Of a stretch of 64,000 bases of DNA, positions 57,709-64,000 are shown piece by piece. Numbering within the stretch: the stretch's first letter is position 1; every line of letters starts with the position of its first letter. The notes under the pieces are model-generated. The model was not told where the DNA came from, ran no database searches, and saw only the letters and a program-made list of their open reading frames with translations. The DNA comes from Theobroma cacao (lineage: Eukaryota > Streptophyta > Magnoliopsida > Malvales > Malvaceae): NCBI RefSeq assembly GCF_000208745.1, contig NC_030853.1:27886061-27950060 (forward strand), given 5' to 3'. The position numbers were made by a program, and so were the translations under genes.

Positions 57709-58152
57709 TCAATCATTAGCTGTTGCTAACTGCAATGACAGCAGTTCTTCCTCAGGAATTGTCTTGATATGGCAATCTGATCTTGGATAAGCTGCACACA
57801 GCAGTGCAAATCCACGCTCCATAACATCATCACTAAGCATGCCATCACTCTGATCCACCTCGCCGCTTAAGAGCTTAGCAGGGCAAGTCATGCACACCCC
57901 AAGCTTACAGTCATGTGGCACAAACAAGCCAGAGTCCAATGCCTTGGATAGAATGGTTTCATCGGGCTCTACCTCTAGCTCTGTGGATTGACCCTCATGC
58001 TCTATCACCACTTTGTAAGACCTTGCAATGACAGTTGAGAATCTGAGAAAGCCATGGCGGGCTCTGGGGTTGAGCTGGGAGGTAGCAAGTGTGGTGGGTC
58101 TTGGTTTGTTGAGAATGAAGGAGGGGGATGGAGTGAAATGAAGGGTCGCCAT
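57709..58152 (-). CDS. FdC1: Plastid ferredoxin C1 ([2Fe-2S]), 147 aa
   Basis: Single exon. Residues 1-45 are a Ser/Thr/Pro-rich plastid transit peptide. The ferredoxin fold follows: YKVVIEHEGQSTELEVEPDE, then cluster ligands Cys82, Cys87, Cys90 (CX4CX2C in DCKLGVCMTC) and Cys119. The C-terminal extension HIKTIPEEELLSLQLATAND is the hallmark of FdC1, which separates it from photosynthetic ferredoxins. FdC1 accepts electrons from photosystem I but is a poor donor to FNR in published work on Arabidopsis, suggesting a special redox role. The loop before the cluster also differs from leaf ferredoxins. Confidence 0.96.
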   Translation of the reverse strand: MATLHFTPSPSFILNKPRPTTLATSQLNPRARHGFLRFSTVIARSYKVVIEHEGQSTELEVEPDETILSKALDSGLFVPHDCKLGVCMTCPAKLLSGEVDQSDGMLSDDVMERGFALLCAAYPRSDCHIKTIPEEELLSLQLATAND

Positions 58153-59029
58153 TGTTCCTTTCTGTTAAGGACAACGAGGAGAAGCCCTTTTGAGCGTTGG
58201 GGAGGAGTTTGTGGTTGTAGATAGGATAAGGTTTTTGCCCAATTCGTTTCCCTCGTTGAGGCCACCTTGGATGCTTTTACAAGTGTCAAGTACTGGTAAA
58301 GGTTGGATGATACATAAAGTCAGTGGAGTGAAATCAAGGGAAGATCCTTTTACACGTAAATCTCGATATTCCAACGTATAAATGGTTCTAGAAAATATAA
58401 GAAAGATTAATTATATAACCAAAAAGAGCCATTTTCCAAAATTGGTTGCATTTAACTTCACAGTGAATTGATCCTTAAAACAGGTTAGATTCAAAAACAC
58501 TCCATTCCCTATCTCATCTATATCGCTTGGACGCTTTCTCAGCAGCTGATTCTGACACTAACGACACTCCGTTTTGTTATTGGATGAAAACTTTGAATTC
58601 ATTGAACATATTTTTTATGTAATTATTTTGACTTCTATTCCCTACATAGAACCCATTTGAGTCTACGTTCTACAGCGACGGAGTCAATTGTCAAAGGTGA
58701 TTTCTTTCCCCCAATCCTCTGTTTGTTAACTGTTAATCACATTCCCATTTCATCAAAATCCATTTTTCATACTCTTATTTTTGCGGATTTCGAAGGGGAA
58801 TTATTGAAGGTTGATTGGGTTTGTTCTCATAGATAAAAAATTCTCTGTTCGGGTGCCAATAAAATTGAGTGACGGAAAGGAAAAATCAAAATTTATTTAT
58901 TTTTTCTCACATTTTTGTTTAATAAAAATGCAATTATACTTTTACCCTTTACTCTTTGAAATCTGCACAAGACGAACTTTTTAACTTATTTTATGTGGCG
59001 GGTTTATCTTCATGTCAGTTATCTGGAAG
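58153..59029. promoter_or_regulatory. Shared divergent promoter region, FdC1 (-) and OAS-TL (+)
   Basis: 877 bp separate the two start codons, so both promoters lie here. I can place no TATA box with confidence; the segment near 58870-58940 is T/A-rich. The OAS-TL 5' UTR may contain an intron, because its ATG comes 12 bp after a CAG in a T-rich tract (59015-59017). Confidence 0.5.
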
Positions 59030-61780
<2,751 letters not shown>

Positions 61781-62013
61781 GACTATCTGCTAGTGTTCTC
61801 GACAAAGACTAGGAATTTTGATGTTGTAACAAGGATTTGAGACCCATTGCAACATTAAACTTCTCTTATGGATTGTGCTGCAAATAAGTATTCAGCAAGT
61901 TTATTCGAGTTCTTGTTCACCCCATTTCGTTCATTTTTTTGGCGTAAACTAGCAGAAATAAGAAACTGCAAGGAATAATTAAATAAAAATAGTTTCCATT
62001 CCAATTACTATCA

Positions 62014-62535
62014 TCAGCTGAAGAAATCTTGGACACCTTTACCGGCGAAAACCCGATCAGAAAGCTCAGCTAAAACGGCATTAACAGTAAGCAAAACGAC
62101 ACTAGACCCAGCGATAACCCCTAGCACAACGCCGGTGGTCCCCAAGACTTTCGCAAACGCGGGCCACTCGATTTCCTTTATCTCCTCCGCCACTCCGCCT
62201 GCAAGATTAGTGTTCCCCTCTCTCTCCTTCATCGCCTTCTTTATCTCCGCTCCTATCTCGCTCAACTCGGCGTCTTCATTCGCCGAAGTTGCTGCTTCCG
62301 CTTCCTTTGCGGTGATCTCTGGCTCTTCCACGCTCTCATTGCTTTCTTCGACGGCTTTGACGGGAAGGAATCGGTTTTTGTTTTGGTCGCCGCTGATTTT
62401 GAGAAAAGGTCTGGTTTTGGAAGGGAATAAGAACTGGCGGAGAGTGACACGTGCCGGTTTCGATTGTGCGGAGGTTGGAGAAGGAGCAGCTGCTTTTGTT
62501 GAAGATAAGACTGGGAATTGCAGCAACACCGCCAT
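62014..62535 (-). CDS. SECE1: Preprotein translocase subunit SECE1, thylakoid, 173 aa
   Basis: Single exon. A Ser/Ala/Pro-rich plastid transit peptide (about 1-55) is followed by an acidic Glu-rich linker, then the SecE core: IKEIEWPAFAKVLGTTGVVL with one membrane helix (about 128-158, VLGVIAGSSVVLLTVNAVLA) and a short lumenal or stromal end. SecE clamps SecY in the thylakoid Sec translocase that moves proteins such as plastocyanin and OE33. The gene converges with OAS-TL, stop codons 233 bp apart, as for At4g14870/At4g14880 in Arabidopsis. Confidence 0.93.
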   Translation of the reverse strand: MAVLLQFPVLSSTKAAAPSPTSAQSKPARVTLRQFLFPSKTRPFLKISGDQNKNRFLPVKAVEESNESVEEPEITAKEAEAATSANEDAELSEIGAEIKKAMKEREGNTNLAGGVAEEIKEIEWPAFAKVLGTTGVVLGVIAGSSVVLLTVNAVLAELSDRVFAGKGVQDFFS

Positions 62536-64000
62536 TTCACGCCGGGTGAGTGACTGAAGGCTGACGCTGTGTTTTTGGATAAATTAATGGGGATTTTTTC
62601 GATTGTCGTTGGGTGAGGAAATTGGGTTAGTGGGCTGAATCCTGAAGGGTAGTGGCCCAATTTGTTGTGGCACATGGCCCTTTTTAAAGAAGAAAAAGAG
62701 TTTCTGTCAGCCTATAGCTCGAAGAAGTGGTGAGTAATTTTTTGGTTCGGTTTTAATATTTTTGTAAAAAATTAAATTAAGCGAACTTTTGTAAAAAATT
62801 TAATATCAATTGAATTATAATAAAAAAAAGAAAATAATTGAAACTAACTTATCTCGATGATTCAATGGTTTATTTCGAATTTAAAGAGAGTATTTTTTTA
62901 GGTAATAATATTTTTACATATAAAATATATTTTTGAGATATGTTTTAATAATAATAATAGTAATGATACTTACTTAAAAATACATTATTAATGATCGATT
63001 TTGAATTGTAGATTTATGAAATAATTAAATAGAGTATACTCTTAATCTTTAAACTGATTAAGGCTCGCCTTTAACTTGGAGTGCACATGTTAATATATAT
63101 ATATATATTACAGACTGTGTGAATGGAAAGAAACATGATGAAGCACTCAAGCAAAAAGGCCGAAGACCATAATGATCAGCTGGGGCCATTTACTACTAAA
63201 TAGCTGCAAAGGGTAGTTGAAGACTTTGACTCTTACTAATAGATATGTCAGAAAGCCTTTGAATGAGTCCTTGTAGCATCTGCAATAATTAAGTATTTTA
63301 ATTTGATTTTATATGAAATTAATTGGAAAAATATTATCACCTTGGTATATACAAAAGTACTAAAATAGTGAAACAAAGAAGTATTTTTCAATCGAAATTT
63401 TCTCACCTATTTGCAAAAATTATATATGAAATTTAATTAGGTGATTTCCTTCTAATGTTGTTAAATAAGTATGGAAAGCCACTTTGAACGAGCCTTTAGT
63501 CTCAAATAACTGAAATTTTTATATTAAAAAAATGTGAAAAGGATTTGAGAAATAAGAATAAAATTTACATATAAAGTAATACTAGTAAATGGTAGGAAAA
63601 GTTACAGTGTTAAACATAAAGTATAGGGTGATGAGAAAAAAAAAAAGGTTACAATATTAGGGGGAAAAGAAAGCAAATCTTAAAAAGAAGGAACCAAAAT
63701 CCCGAAAGGCCCAAACCAACACCATAAAAAGGCTTGCCAGTCATCTCCGAGTAAAGAAGTAGGCTCGATTACTTTTAACGTAATAATATACTTTATAATA
63801 AAATTGAATGTGAAGCAAAGTTTTGTTCAACATTTAACGTAATGATGGGTTGTCCAGTTAACGAAATAGTATTGACATATGATATTTCATAATACATCAA
63901 ATTTCCATTTATATATGTGTATTGCAACACTTGAATTTCAAGCCACCATGGTAAATTGATTAAATCTAGAGAAAATTTTTCTCACAAAGTTGTTCCCAAA
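62536..64000. other. SECE1 promoter and right-hand intergenic DNA
   Basis: AT-rich spacer with a TA microsatellite at 63093-63109. No gene, RNA or element boundary could be supported. Confidence 0.5.
63093..63109. repeat. (TA)n microsatellite
   Basis: TA run of about 17 bp. Confidence 0.85.

Overview
This is a nuclear chromosome segment from a eudicot, most likely a rosid. Evidence: GT-AG introns, AT-rich intergenic DNA, plant-only families (WNK1, FRIGIDA-like, PSB27-H2, FdC1, XS domain), a telo-box in front of a ribosomal protein gene, and Ty1/copia and TIR element relics. I cannot name the species.

Layout. 1-457 is a copia-type LTR. 2.8-5.8 kb: WNK1-clade kinase (+). 7.7-14.4 kb: a decaying tandem array of one small DUF1517-like gene on the minus strand, with one body that still reads through and several broken copies. 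14.8-16.8 kb: an FCS-like zinc finger (FLZ) pseudogene split by a 1.2-kb TIR element. 17.6-19.7 kb: ribosomal protein eS24 (+). 22.0-28.9 kb: PHD-finger/GNAT chromatin protein (+). 29.3-33.7 kb: degenerate Ty1/copia element. 33.9-36.4 kb: HISN5, histidine biosynthesis (+). 37.5-38.5 kb: PSB27-H2/LPA19 (-). 40.7-49.0 kb: XS-domain protein with two long introns (+). 51.5-54.6 kb: FRIGIDA-like 4 (+). 55.8-56.9 kb: organellar uL18-like protein (+). 57.7-58.2 kb: FdC1 ferredoxin (-). 59.0-61.8 kb: O-acetylserine(thiol)lyase (+). 62.0-62.5 kb: SECE1 (-).

The conserved genes are housekeeping loci without a shared pathway, although four act in plastids (HISN5, PSB27-H2, FdC1, SECE1). Their order is informative. 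From memory of Arabidopsis locus numbers, the neighbours here are split there over At3g04910-20, At3g22420-60, At4g14870-14920 and At1g05380-85. The window therefore looks like a less fractionated version of one ancestral block.

The least explained part is 7.7-16.8 kb. It holds nested duplication of a DUF1517-like gene, first exons with their own TATA boxes, a start codon lost by ATG to ATT, a likely homopolymer frameshift, a copy that keeps only first and last exons, and a transposon-split FLZ gene. All exon models were built by hand from splice consensus, reading-frame continuity and remembered family sequences; no search was run.
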